Shown piece by piece: positions 8,903 through 18,528 of a stretch of 64,000 nt of DNA (positions are counted from its first letter, which is position 1; every line of letters begins with the position of its first letter). Origin of the DNA: Tamaricihabitans halophyticus (GTDB lineage Bacteria > Actinomycetota > Actinomycetes > Mycobacteriales > Pseudonocardiaceae); contig NZ_SLXQ01000001.1 in the NCBI RefSeq assembly GCF_004340875.1, positions 868,001 through 932,000 of the forward strand, read 5' to 3'. A program made the position numbers and the translations under genes. Below the pieces are notes generated by a model that saw only the letters and a list, made by a program, of their open reading frames with translations, was not told the origin of the DNA and ran no database searches.

Positions 8903-8936
8903 CCAGGCGCATACGAGCAAGTTTGCTTCGCCTGGC
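8902..8936 (+). terminator. Terminator after the antiporter gene
   Basis: GCCAGGCG (8902-8909) pairs perfectly with CGCCTGGC (8929-8936). Inside this, AGCAA and TTGCT form a second stem closed by a two-base loop, so nearly the whole element folds into one rod. The element starts at the last base of the antiporter stop codon. It separates the antiporter operon from the following flavoprotein operon. Confidence 0.75.
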
Positions 8937-9020
8937 CAAAAGCGCTCGCTCGACACACCTTCTAGTGTCCGGATCAACGAATCGTCCATGTGCACCAGCC
9001 ATCCGGTGCGGGAGGGCACA

Positions 9021-10604
9021 ATGCCAACGACCGCCAGCACCATCATCCTCGGCGCCGGGCCAGCCGGCCTCCAGCTCGGCCATATCCTGGAACGAGCGCA
9101 ACAGGATTACCTCATCCTGGAACAGGGCACCCCTGGCAGCTTCTTCAGCAGGCATCCGAGACACCGCAAGCTGATCTCGATCAACAAGGTGTACACCGGA
9201 CACAGTGATCCAGAACTGAACCTACGCTGGGACTGGAACTCCCTGCTCACCGACGACCCTCGGCTGCGCTTCGCGCAGTACACCGAGGAGTACTTCCCGC
9301 AAGCGGAGCACATGCTTCGCTATCTCAGTGACTTCGCCGACCTCAGCGGTCTCCGCATCCGTTGCGGCGTGCGAATCAGCCACGTCACCCGCGACAGCGG
9401 GCAGTTCGTCCTCACCGACTCCGCCGGCCGTACCTATCATGCGAACCGGCTGGTCGTCGCCACCGGCGTACCGGAACCTTATGTACCGGATATCCCGGGG
9501 ATCGAGCACGCGGAGAACTATGTGGACATGCCGGTGGATCCGCGCGAGTTCACCAACCAGCGGGTGTTGATCCTCGGCAAGGGCAACTCCGGGTTCGAGA
9601 CGGCGGACAACCTGATCGCCACCGCGAGCGTCATTCACCTGGCAAGTAAGAACCCGATGACCATGGCATGGAAGAGCAAGTACGTCGGGCATGTCCGGGC
9701 CGTCAACAACAATCTCGTCGATACTTACCAGCTGAAGTCGCAGAACGTCATCATCGACGCGGAATGCACCAGGATCGAACGCGCCAACGGTCAGTACCGC
9801 GCACACTTCCGGTACAGCCACGCGCACGACGAAGAGGAGGAGATCAGCTACGACCGGGTACTCTGCTGCACTGGTTTCCGGTTCGACGACAGCATCTTCG
9901 CCGGCGACACCCGGCCAGCACTCGCCATCTCGGCCCGCTTCCCGGATATGACCAGCGCCTTCGAATCGACCAATATCCCGAACATGTACTTCGCCGGGAC
10001 GATCACCCAGCGGCTGGACCACAAGAAGAAGCAATCCGGCTTCATACACGGCTTCCGGTACAACGTCCGCTGCCTGGCGAACATCATGGCACTGCGCACC
10101 GGCGAGAAACAGTGGCCACAACAGACACTTGACCCGACACCCAGCCAGCTCGCCAAGACCGTCCTGGCGAGGGTTAACCAGGACTCGGCGCTCTGGCATC
10201 AAACCGGCTTCATCGCCGACATCCTCGTCGTCCAGCAAGGCGGAGCCAGCGCGCGCTACTACGAGGAAGTGCCAACCGACTTCGCCGCAACGGAGGAGTT
10301 CCAGCGGCACATCGGCGGCGGTAACGACTACTTCACGATCACGCTCGAGTTCGGCAACGAGATCATCGACCGCAGCCCTGACCCACTCGCGATCACCCGC
10401 ATTCACAAGAACGACGTCGCGAACGCCGATCAATCCACCGGTATTCATCCCATCGTTCGGCACTACGTCGACGGCGAACCGCAGAGCGTGCACCACGTCA
10501 TCGAGGACGTGGAAAGCGAATGGGTCGAGGACGTGCACATCCGCCCGCTAGTTGACTATTTCGCGAACGAGCTGCGGGTGCCGCAAAGTAGCCAAGCCAA
10601 CTGA
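9021..10604 (+). CDS. FAD-dependent oxidoreductase/monooxygenase, FOXRED2-like
   Basis: A 527-residue flavoprotein with two Rossmann dinucleotide folds: FAD site GAGPAG at residues 11-16 and a second site VLILGKGNSGFETADN in the middle (NADPH). The layout recalls flavin monooxygenases and the eukaryotic FOXRED2/ERFAD group, with a C-terminal extension of about 130 residues that I do not recognise. The ATG at 9021 follows GGGAGG at 9010-9015; an in-frame ATG at 8988 lacks a ribosome site. It is first of four tightly spaced genes with P450, haloperoxidase-like and VOC products, which suggests oxidative tailoring of one metabolite. The substrate is unknown. Confidence 0.8.
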   Translation: MPTTASTIILGAGPAGLQLGHILERAQQDYLILEQGTPGSFFSRHPRHRKLISINKVYTGHSDPELNLRWDWNSLLTDDPRLRFAQYTEEYFPQAEHMLRYLSDFADLSGLRIRCGVRISHVTRDSGQFVLTDSAGRTYHANRLVVATGVPEPYVPDIPGIEHAENYVDMPVDPREFTNQRVLILGKGNSGFETADNLIATASVIHLASKNPMTMAWKSKYVGHVRAVNNNLVDTYQLKSQNVIIDAECTRIERANGQYRAHFRYSHAHDEEEEISYDRVLCCTGFRFDDSIFAGDTRPALAISARFPDMTSAFESTNIPNMYFAGTITQRLDHKKKQSGFIHGFRYNVRCLANIMALRTGEKQWPQQTLDPTPSQLAKTVLARVNQDSALWHQTGFIADILVVQQGGASARYYEEVPTDFAATEEFQRHIGGGNDYFTITLEFGNEIIDRSPDPLAITRIHKNDVANADQSTGIHPIVRHYVDGEPQSVHHVIEDVESEWVEDVHIRPLVDYFANELRVPQSSQAN

Positions 10605-10615
10605 AGGGCAACACC

Positions 10616-11854
10616 GTGCGGGTCGACCACGAGATCTCAACCGATATCCTGTTCACCTTCAACAACCCCGAGCTCATTCCCGATCCGTACCCGATATACC
10701 AGGCCATGCGGCTCGACGCGCCGGCGCATCTCCTGCCACTCTACGACGGTTCCTGGATCTTCCTGGACTACCACGACGTTCGACAACTGCTCAGAGACAG
10801 CAGGCTGTCCAACGACCGCAGCGAACTTCCGCTTCGCGCGCTGCCCCCTGAGCAGCGCCGCGAGTATCCCGAGATGACCGCGATCATGCGCCGCTGGGTC
10901 GGGATGCAGGACCAACCGGCACATCTACCGATGCGGCGGCACCTCAACCACGTCACCGAACACCTCGATGCCGCACGTCTGAGGTCAGTGGCTCAGTCCT
11001 ATATCGACCAGCTTGTCGCCCAGCTGGACACCGGAACCGAGGTCGACGTCATTGGCGAACTCGCCTACCGGTTGCCGGCTCTGGTGATCAGCGACCTGCT
11101 CGGCCTACCGGTTACCGACTACCTGCGGTTGGCCCAGTTGGCAGACGAGCTGGCGTACGTGTTCGGCTCCAGCCAACTCACGGCCGCCGACGTGGACGCG
11201 GCGAGTTCGAGTGCCACAAACCTGGTGGACTACCTGGCCGCCCAGGCGAACCGCCCCGGTTTACCCGACGACAGCCTGCTCTACCGGATGCTGCATACCC
11301 GCACTGATCAGTACCAGTTCACGCCCGCGCAGGCCTACGCGCAGTGTGTACTACTGCTGTTCGCCGGGCTGGAACCAACGCGGTATGCGATCGGCAACGC
11401 GATCCACGCCCTGGCAACGCATCCAGAACAGACGGCCGCGCTGCGCGCGGACCCACGACTACTTCCGTCCGGCGTCGAGGAACTGTTGCGCTACGACTCC
11501 CCAGTCCAGTGGGTGGGCAGGAAAGCAACCGAATCATTTGACTTTCACGGACATCGGATCGAGCGGGGCCAACTCGTCTTTCCGTTTGTCGGTGCGGCGA
11601 ATCGCGATCCGAAGCGGTTCGCGAACCCGGACACGCTCGATGTAGGCAGGACCGGCAACCAGCATCTGAGCTTCGGGCATGGCGGGCACCACTGTCTTGG
11701 TGCCGCACTTGTCCGGGTTCAGCTACAGGTCACGCTTTCCGAGTTACTGCACAGGTTCTCCGGATTCCGGCTCTCCGAATCCACCGATATCCGGTGGAAC
11801 TCCAATGTGAGCTTTCACGGCCACCAGTTCCTACCCGTAACCTTTCTCGCCTGA
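10616..11854 (+). CDS. Cytochrome P450
   Basis: A 412-residue class I bacterial P450. The heme loop is FGHGGHHCLG with the axial thiolate at C360. The I-helix motif AGLEPTR carries the acid-Thr pair in slightly altered form, and the ExxR motif reads ELLR (EELLRYDSPVQW). It needs ferredoxin and reductase partners; neither is encoded nearby. Start is GTG at 10616, 11 bases after the flavoprotein stop, with GAAGGG upstream. Its place in the operon suggests hydroxylation or coupling on the same substrate as the flavoprotein. It is not closely related to the second P450 at 22.8 kb. Confidence 0.92.
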   Translation: MRVDHEISTDILFTFNNPELIPDPYPIYQAMRLDAPAHLLPLYDGSWIFLDYHDVRQLLRDSRLSNDRSELPLRALPPEQRREYPEMTAIMRRWVGMQDQPAHLPMRRHLNHVTEHLDAARLRSVAQSYIDQLVAQLDTGTEVDVIGELAYRLPALVISDLLGLPVTDYLRLAQLADELAYVFGSSQLTAADVDAASSSATNLVDYLAAQANRPGLPDDSLLYRMLHTRTDQYQFTPAQAYAQCVLLLFAGLEPTRYAIGNAIHALATHPEQTAALRADPRLLPSGVEELLRYDSPVQWVGRKATESFDFHGHRIERGQLVFPFVGAANRDPKRFANPDTLDVGRTGNQHLSFGHGGHHCLGAALVRVQLQVTLSELLHRFSGFRLSESTDIRWNSNVSFHGHQFLPVTFLA

Positions 11855-11866
11855 CGAGGTACCGAT

Positions 11867-13363
11867 ATGTACTCACGACGCAGGATCGGCCTGGCATGCG
11901 CGGCACTTGCCGGGTTGCTTGCCTTCAGCCTCGGCGCCCCCGCCTCCACCGCGAGCAAGCACACCGCAGCCTTCGACCTGGACCACGGCAACGCCGCGAC
12001 CGAGTATGCGATCCCCATCGTGCAACCGGTCATCGAGGAGCTATCCCCCGGCGGCAACGATCTCACCATCATCCTGCACTGGACGTCGCAGATCACCGCG
12101 GCATGGTTTGACGCGGTCGCGCCGTATCACCCGACGGCGGTGGGGATCGCATCCCGGCTGCCACGCCAGGAGCGCACCGAGGCGACGAACCGTAACGTCA
12201 ACATCGCGCTGTTGTACGCCTCGTACCAGATCTTCAGCAGCCTCGATCCGCAGGAGTCCGAACGCTGGCGGAAGATGCTCACCGATGTCGGGCTCGATCC
12301 GGATGACCAGACGACGAATCCGAACACACCGGTCGGGATCGGCAACTCGGCGGGCCGCGCGCTCGCCGAGTCCCGCAGGCATGACGGGATGAACCAGCAC
12401 GGCGACGAGGGCGGCCGCAAGTATCACCGTACGCCCTTTGCCGACTACACCAACTATCAACCGGTGAACACCGCCGACGAGCTGACCGATCCGACCAGAT
12501 GGCAACCGGCCGTGGTGACCGATGACAACGGGATATACCGGCAGCAGCGGTTCGTCACGCCACAGATGAGGCTGGCCGACCCCTACACCTACAGCTCACC
12601 GGAGAAGTTCCGGGCGCCAGCCCCGATCGCCCGCAAGGACGGCGCGGACAGCGCGGAGTACCGGGCGCAGGCCGACAACGTGCTGCACCATTCGGCCAAA
12701 CTGACGGAACGGCAGAAGCTTGTCGCCGAGACCTTCGACCACAAATTCGTCAGTATCGGCAACGCCAGCCTGTTCCTCTCGGAGAAACTCGACCTGAGCA
12801 TCATCGAGAGTGTGCAGCAGGAAGCGCTCTTTACCCTGTCCAACTACGACACCACCATCGCGGTATGGCAGGAAAAACACCGATATGACGCGGTACGGCC
12901 GTTCAGCGCCATCGCGCACCTGTACGGCGACAAACCAGTTCAGGCGTGGGGCGGGCCAGGCAAGGGCACGGTAGCCGATATGCCGGCCAACCAGTGGCGT
13001 AGCTACATCAATTCCGCCGACCACCCCGAGTACCCCTCCGGTTCGGCCGCGGTCTGCGCCTCGCAGGCACAGATGGCGCGCAACATGTATCAGGACGACC
13101 AGCTCGGATTCCCTGTCGAGTACGCCAAGGGATCCTCAAGGATCGAGCCGGGAAGCACCCCAAGCTCGGATACCACGCTCCGCTTCGACACCTGGTCCGA
13201 ATTGGAAGAGCAATGCGGCCAGTCCCGAGTATGGGGTGGGGTGCACTTCCAACAGGCAGTGGACGCCGGGGCAGACCTGGGACACCAGATCGCCGATGTC
13301 GCTTACCGGACGATGCGGGGCTACGTGGCAGGCACCGCGCCACCGTTGACGGCCGGCAAGTAG
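11867..13363 (+). CDS. Secreted vanadium-dependent haloperoxidase / PAP2-family protein with altered catalytic residue
   Basis: A 498-residue protein with an N-terminal signal peptide (RRR then a hydrophobic stretch, cleavage near residues 28-30; Tat export is possible). The C-terminal half has the vanadate-binding layout of haloperoxidases: K337 and R344 in KHRYDAVRPF, the phosphate loop S391-G392 in DHPEYPSG, and R454 with the axial H460 in RVWGGVH. The spacings K-x6-R and R-x5-H equal those of Curvularia chloroperoxidase. The residue after SG is S393, where chloroperoxidase has the acid-base histidine (SGH). It may therefore be a phosphatase or an altered peroxidase. Fused upstream is about 250 residues of unassigned sequence. 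Confidence 0.82.
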   Translation: MYSRRRIGLACAALAGLLAFSLGAPASTASKHTAAFDLDHGNAATEYAIPIVQPVIEELSPGGNDLTIILHWTSQITAAWFDAVAPYHPTAVGIASRLPRQERTEATNRNVNIALLYASYQIFSSLDPQESERWRKMLTDVGLDPDDQTTNPNTPVGIGNSAGRALAESRRHDGMNQHGDEGGRKYHRTPFADYTNYQPVNTADELTDPTRWQPAVVTDDNGIYRQQRFVTPQMRLADPYTYSSPEKFRAPAPIARKDGADSAEYRAQADNVLHHSAKLTERQKLVAETFDHKFVSIGNASLFLSEKLDLSIIESVQQEALFTLSNYDTTIAVWQEKHRYDAVRPFSAIAHLYGDKPVQAWGGPGKGTVADMPANQWRSYINSADHPEYPSGSAAVCASQAQMARNMYQDDQLGFPVEYAKGSSRIEPGSTPSSDTTLRFDTWSELEEQCGQSRVWGGVHFQQAVDAGADLGHQIADVAYRTMRGYVAGTAPPLTAGK

Positions 13364-13369
13364 CCGACG

Positions 13370-14323
13370 ATGGATCAACCCAACAACCTCGGACTGACCG
13401 GCATCGACCATCTGATGATCAGGGTGGCCGAACTGGATCGAGCGGCGCGTATGTTCGCCCGGCTCGGGTTCACCGTCGCCCCACCCCGAAGGCAGATCGA
13501 CCCGGCCGCGCTGGCCACAGCGGCCGGTGCCAACCCGGCCACGACACCGGCACCATTGATCGACAACCGGCTGATCCTCTTCACCCCGCCGGCTGATTCA
13601 CCCGGCGCGAACTACCTCGAGCTGATGTCGATCGTCGATCCACTTCGGATGCCCCCAGCCGTTACCCAGATGCTGAGCTTCCTCCTGGACAGTGAGGGAC
13701 CGAAATCAATCGTCTGCCATACCAACGACCTCGACCACTGCCGGGAGGCGATGCTGGCGGCGGGGGTCGAGATCGGTGGACCTGTCGAGATCAACACCGG
13801 TTGGCTGGATCCGGACAGCTCGGAACTCATACCGGTCCGTGCGCGTCCGGCAGCGCCGGTGTTCGGCCAGATCCCGTTCCAGATCAATCCCTACGAAACG
13901 GATACCCTGTCGAGTTACCAGCATCCACGCTGGACAGCACATCCGAACGGTGCGCGGCATCTCCTCGGACTTACCGGAGTGACGCATGACCTCGCGGCGC
14001 ACGCCAGTTACATGGCAACCGACGTCTTCGGAGTCGACGTTGACTGGCGAGGTCAACACGAGGCGCTTATGTGGTTCGGCGGCGTGTTCCTCCGCGTGGT
14101 CACACCGGATGGCTTCGCACAGCGGTATCCGACACTGGACTACAGTCGCGAACGAGTGCCTCCGTTCGTCACCGCCGCGACGATCGCGGTGGGTGACCTC
14201 GATGTGACACGCCGGTTCCTGCGGACCAACCAGATCCGCCATGCGGTGACCGCAACCGGTATCGGGGTGCCACGCGAATACGCCGCGAACACGCTACTCG
14301 AGTTTGTGCCGGATTCGCCCTAG
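13370..14323 (+). CDS. VOC-family (glyoxalase-like) protein
   Basis: A 317-residue protein with two vicinal-oxygen-chelate modules. The first opens LTGIDHLMIRVAELDRAARMF, with a candidate metal histidine; the second begins near LTGVTHDLAAHASYM and ends with the family's alternating strand-helix pattern (TIAVGDLDVTRRFL). VOC proteins include dioxygenases, lyases, epimerases and drug-binding proteins, so the reaction cannot be assigned. It lies six bases after the haloperoxidase-like gene and is the last gene of that operon. Start is ATG 13370. Confidence 0.75.
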   Translation: MDQPNNLGLTGIDHLMIRVAELDRAARMFARLGFTVAPPRRQIDPAALATAAGANPATTPAPLIDNRLILFTPPADSPGANYLELMSIVDPLRMPPAVTQMLSFLLDSEGPKSIVCHTNDLDHCREAMLAAGVEIGGPVEINTGWLDPDSSELIPVRARPAAPVFGQIPFQINPYETDTLSSYQHPRWTAHPNGARHLLGLTGVTHDLAAHASYMATDVFGVDVDWRGQHEALMWFGGVFLRVVTPDGFAQRYPTLDYSRERVPPFVTAATIAVGDLDVTRRFLRTNQIRHAVTATGIGVPREYAANTLLEFVPDSP

Positions 14324-14500
14324 CGCCCGTACTCCACCCGTACCAATCTGGTCAGCCAAGTGTTTGAGGCTGCATACCTACCATGATTGCCGTGCGCATC
14401 GTGCCAGGATCGCGATCGCCGCCGGACAAATACTGAACTCACCGGTCACCGGCGAGTTCACCAGGCTCGCCCCCGGGTGCGGTCTGGAGGTCAGGTTCCA

Positions 14501-15352
14501 GTGCAACTAGCCCTCGAACAGCACGGGTCACAGGTAACCCGGAAGCGAACCAGGAACTACCAACTCGCGCACTACGAGTTCACCGCAAGGGTGCATGGCC
14601 GGCGTCACCCAGCGCATGCGCCGGGAGCAGGCTACGAGTTCATCCTGCCGCTGGCCGGCACCGCCCAGGTACGCGAGTCCGAACGATGGCTGTACTACGG
14701 CGCGCATTTCGGCTACCTGTGCATGCCGGATACGGCGTTCGACTACGTTGTCGAGCCAGGCAGCCGGGTCATCGTGCTGGGAATGCATCCCATCGAACTG
14801 CATCACCGGTTCCCGCGTGCCGCTGGCGGGACGAAGCTGCCGCTCGGCTCGGGGCTCGGGCGGATTGGCGCGGCCGTGCTCGACGGGGTGGTCCAGCAGG
14901 TAGGGCTATCCGAGGAGGACGTGGATGTCGCCTGCAGCGCTTTCCTCGATCTGATGCGCCAGTTGGCTCACTCGGTACGGCAAGACGAGCTGATCCGGTA
15001 CGACATCGAATCGGCTGTACGCAGCTATATTCGCGCGCATGCCGATCAGCCCGCACTTACCGGAAGTGATATCGCCGCCGCGCTCGGCTGGTCGCTGCGG
15101 CAGATCCAGCGCTCGCTACACGAGTCCGGTACCACGCCGCGCAAGCTGATCAAATCGGAGCGGCTGAGACTGGCCCACCAGCGGCTGGGTGATCCGAACT
15201 ATCGACATTGGACGATCGCGGAGCTGGCGCATGCCACCGGGTTCGCCTCAGCCAGTTCGCTCAGCACCGCCTTCCGAAGGCAGTTCGGCGTCACCCCACG
15301 ACAGTTGCGCACCAGCAAGCTGGCCAGGACCGGGCGACTCGGCGCGGCATAG
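14501..15352 (+). CDS. AraC-family transcriptional regulator
   Basis: A 283-residue regulator with a cupin-like sensing half (residues about 1-170) and a C-terminal double helix-turn-helix. The second HTH reads WTIAELAHATGFASASSLSTAFRRQFG followed by the hallmark GVTPRQLR. GTG at 14501 is chosen as start because GGAGG lies at 14486-14490; the frame is open further upstream but lacks family similarity. It follows the flavoprotein-P450-haloperoxidase-VOC operon after a 177-base gap and probably controls it. Its last base abuts the stop of the convergent carboxylase gene. Confidence 0.85.
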   Translation: MQLALEQHGSQVTRKRTRNYQLAHYEFTARVHGRRHPAHAPGAGYEFILPLAGTAQVRESERWLYYGAHFGYLCMPDTAFDYVVEPGSRVIVLGMHPIELHHRFPRAAGGTKLPLGSGLGRIGAAVLDGVVQQVGLSEEDVDVACSAFLDLMRQLAHSVRQDELIRYDIESAVRSYIRAHADQPALTGSDIAAALGWSLRQIQRSLHESGTTPRKLIKSERLRLAHQRLGDPNYRHWTIAELAHATGFASASSLSTAFRRQFGVTPRQLRTSKLARTGRLGAA

Positions 15353-18300
15353 TCAGCAGACCGCGTCGAGCGTGCGGATCAGTACCTCCCTGGTATCCGC
15401 GGGGTCGATCACATCGTCAATCTCGAACGTGGTCGCCACGCTCAGCGCCTTGCCGCGCTCGTAGTAGCCAGCAACCAGTTCGGCGTACCGGGCTTCGCGT
15501 CGCGCCGGATCCTCGATCGCGGCCAGCTCCTTGCGGTAGCCAAGCCGAACCGCGCCTTCCAAACCCATACCCCCGAACTCGCCGGTCGGCCAGGCCACCG
15601 AAAGGGCGGGAGCATGTAGGTCACCGCCGGCCATGGCCATCGCGCCGAGCCCGTAACTCTTACGCAGCACGACCATGCACAGCGGTGTCGGCAACCGGGC
15701 GCCCGCGACAAACATGGCGCCGAAGCGGCGCACCGTGGCCGTCTTCTCCGCGTCCGGGCCAACCATGAAGCCCGGTGTATCGCACAACGAGATGACCGGC
15801 AGCTGCTGTGCGGCACAGAGTTCCAGGAACCGCGCGGATTTGTCCGCAGCTTCCGCATCAATCGCGCCGCCAAGATGCTTCGGATTGTTCGCGAGTACCC
15901 CGACCGGGCGACCTGCCAGCCTGGCCAGCGCGGTCAGCACTCCGGCGCCGAACCCCGCTCGCAGCTCCAGCACACTGTCCATATCGAACAGAATGTCGAG
16001 TACCGGGCGCACATCGTAGCCGCGAACCCGGCTCTCCGGCACCTGGTGGCGCAGCACCCGCTGGTCGGCATGCTCGCCCGGTTCCGCAACGCCTGCGAAG
16101 TAACCGAGATAGGCACGGGCGGCCGCCGTCGCGGCGGCGTCGTCCGGCACAAGTAGATCAACCACGCCGTTGGCGAACTGGACCGGCATTGGCCCGACAT
16201 CCTCAGGGGCGACAACGCCGAGCCCACCACCTTCGATCATGGCCGGCCCACCCATCCCGAGGCTGCTTCCCTCGGTCGCGATGATCACGTCGCAAGCTCC
16301 GGCGAGCGCCGCGTTACCGGCGAAGCAGTACCCGGAAACCACCGCCACCGTGGGCACCTTGCCGGCGAGCTCGGCGATGAGCCGGAAGGTCGCGACATTC
16401 AGTCCCGCGATCGCCGAGGTGTCGGTATCGCCCGGCCGGCCGCCTCCTCCTTCGGCGAAGAGCACCAGTGGCAGCCGATGCCGGTGCGCGAGAGTGAGCA
16501 GCCGATCCGTCTTCATGTGGTTGTGCATGCCCTGCGTACCGGCGAGCACCGTGTAGTCGTAGGCCAGCACCGCCACCGGCTGACCGCCGACGGTCGCGGT
16601 TCCGGTCAACATGCCATCCGCGGGCGTGCGCGCAACGAGATCATCCACCGACCTGCGGGCGCGTTGCGCGGCGATGGTGAGCGCGCCGTACTCCACGAAG
16701 CTGCCGGAGTCCACCAGGTCGGCGACGTTCTCCCGCGCGGTCCGCCGCCCAGCCGCGCGCCGACGTTGCACCGCATCCGGACGATTCGCGTCCAACCCGA
16801 GCTCGTGCCGCGCGATGACCTCGGCCAAGTCCGGGCGGATGTACGCGGGATCCGACTGGACCGAACTCGTTGCCGCTTCCGCCGCGTCGGCCAGTGGGCT
16901 GAGTGCCACGAGCACCGCCTGCTCCGGCACTGTCTGGCCAACCGTGACCAGCACACTCGTCACCCTGGCCGGCTGTACCGCGGCCACCACATGCTCCATT
17001 TTCATCGCCTCGAGCACGGCAAGCTCAGTACCTGCCGCGACCACATCTCCTTCGGTGACCGCGATGTCCACCACGAGGCCCAATAGCGGAGCGCGAACCA
17101 CGATCTCGTCGGCGACCGGCCCGGCAGCACCCTCGGCCGGCTCGGTGGCGCCTCCGGCCAGCTTCGTGTCCACATAGGAGATGTCGAGCGCACCATCGGC
17201 GAGCCCAGGTTCGTCGAGCAGGTCACGCAGCAGCCCGATATTGGTGCCGACTCCGTCGATCGCGAACTCGGCAAGCGCCAGCCGGGCACGCGCGGCCGCG
17301 AGTTCGAGCTGTCCTTTTGGCTCGACCACGACAACCTTGGCGAGCAGCGAGTCGTACCGCGGGCTGACCGGATAGCCCGGGTAGCCATGCGTGTCCACCC
17401 GGATGCCGCGCCCCGTTGGTGGGCGAAACCGATCCAGCGTGCCGGCGCTCGGGTTCACCGTCCCATCCGGACTGATCGTCTCGCTGTTCACCCTGGCCTG
17501 CAAAGCGGTGCCCCGCGGCCTCGGTGGCTCGGTCAGGCCAAGTTCGGCGAGTTTCGCGCCGGCAGCCACCCGCAGGGCCAGCTCAACCAGGTCAAATCCG
17601 GTGACCTCCTCGGTAACCGGATGCTCGACCTGTACTCGCGGGTTGACCTCGAGGAAGGCGATCTCCCTCGCGCTGACCAGGAATTCCACCGTGGCCAGGC
17701 CGGTATAGGGCACCGAACCGACCAGCGATACGGCGGCCCGGTGCAAGCGCGCGCGCAGCTCCGGTTCGAGCTGCGGAGCCGGAGCGATCTCGATCAGTTT
17801 CTGCCTGCGCCGCTGCAGGCTGCAGTCCCGATCGCCGAGTACCTGAACCGCACCGGACGAATCACCGATCAGCTGTACCTCGATATGCCTTGCCGCCGGA
17901 AGTAGCCGCTCGAGGTACACGCCCGCATCGCCGAAGGCCGCCTGCGCCTCGGAGGCGCAGCGTCGCATTGCCTCCGCGAGTTCGGTGTCGTCGGTGGCTA
18001 CTCGCATGCCACGACCGCCGCCGCCGGCTACCGCCTTCACAAGCACGGCCTCACCCGCGCCAAGATCCGCGAGGAACCGTTGCCCCGCGGCGAGATCGGT
18101 GGGCCCCTCGGTGCCCGCGAGTACCGGAACGCCGAGCTCGCCAGCCAACCGTCGCGCACGGGTTTTGTCGCCGAACAGGGCAAGAGCCGCGGCGGACGGC
18201 CCGATGAACTGGATCCCCTCGGCCGCGCACCTGCGCGCCAGCTCCGGATTTTCCGCGAGGAAACCGTAACCCGGATGTAGCGCGGTGCACCCGGTTCGGC

Positions 18301-18511
18301 TGGCCGCCGCGAGCACCGCGTCGATGTCCAGGTATCCCGCCGGGCCCGCGCCGGGTAGCTCGACCGCTTCACCCGCCCGCGCCGTATGCGCGCAGTCGGC
18401 ATCGTCGGCGGGGTAGATCGCGACGGTACGCATGCCGAGCAGTTCCGCGGTATTGATGATGCGCACGGCGATCTCGCCCCGGTTTGCGATCAACAGCTTC
18501 GTCTCAGCCAC
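15353..18511 (-). CDS. Single-chain, multidomain acyl-CoA carboxylase (LCC type)
   Basis: A 1052-residue biotin enzyme carrying all three activities on one chain. Biotin carboxylase is at the N-terminus (KLLIANRGEIAVRI, ATP-grasp GGGGRGM). The biotin carrier motif EAMKMEH has the biotinyl K504. A carboxyltransferase makes up roughly residues 590-1052. This architecture matches the single-chain long-chain acyl-CoA carboxylase known from Mycobacterium avium, rather than the usual split AccA/AccD subunits. It would carboxylate the alpha carbon of an acyl-CoA to give a malonyl-type extender. GTG at 18511 is chosen because GGGAGGA precedes it. It is 17 bases after an acyl-CoA ligase gene and likely in its operon. 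Confidence 0.9.
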   Translation of the reverse strand: MAETKLLIANRGEIAVRIINTAELLGMRTVAIYPADDADCAHTARAGEAVELPGAGPAGYLDIDAVLAAASRTGCTALHPGYGFLAENPELARRCAAEGIQFIGPSAAALALFGDKTRARRLAGELGVPVLAGTEGPTDLAAGQRFLADLGAGEAVLVKAVAGGGGRGMRVATDDTELAEAMRRCASEAQAAFGDAGVYLERLLPAARHIEVQLIGDSSGAVQVLGDRDCSLQRRRQKLIEIAPAPQLEPELRARLHRAAVSLVGSVPYTGLATVEFLVSAREIAFLEVNPRVQVEHPVTEEVTGFDLVELALRVAAGAKLAELGLTEPPRPRGTALQARVNSETISPDGTVNPSAGTLDRFRPPTGRGIRVDTHGYPGYPVSPRYDSLLAKVVVVEPKGQLELAAARARLALAEFAIDGVGTNIGLLRDLLDEPGLADGALDISYVDTKLAGGATEPAEGAAGPVADEIVVRAPLLGLVVDIAVTEGDVVAAGTELAVLEAMKMEHVVAAVQPARVTSVLVTVGQTVPEQAVLVALSPLADAAEAATSSVQSDPAYIRPDLAEVIARHELGLDANRPDAVQRRRAAGRRTARENVADLVDSGSFVEYGALTIAAQRARRSVDDLVARTPADGMLTGTATVGGQPVAVLAYDYTVLAGTQGMHNHMKTDRLLTLAHRHRLPLVLFAEGGGGRPGDTDTSAIAGLNVATFRLIAELAGKVPTVAVVSGYCFAGNAALAGACDVIIATEGSSLGMGGPAMIEGGGLGVVAPEDVGPMPVQFANGVVDLLVPDDAAATAAARAYLGYFAGVAEPGEHADQRVLRHQVPESRVRGYDVRPVLDILFDMDSVLELRAGFGAGVLTALARLAGRPVGVLANNPKHLGGAIDAEAADKSARFLELCAAQQLPVISLCDTPGFMVGPDAEKTATVRRFGAMFVAGARLPTPLCMVVLRKSYGLGAMAMAGGDLHAPALSVAWPTGEFGGMGLEGAVRLGYRKELAAIEDPARREARYAELVAGYYERGKALSVATTFEIDDVIDPADTREVLIRTLDAVC

Positions 18512-18528
18512 GAACGTCCTCCCGACTG

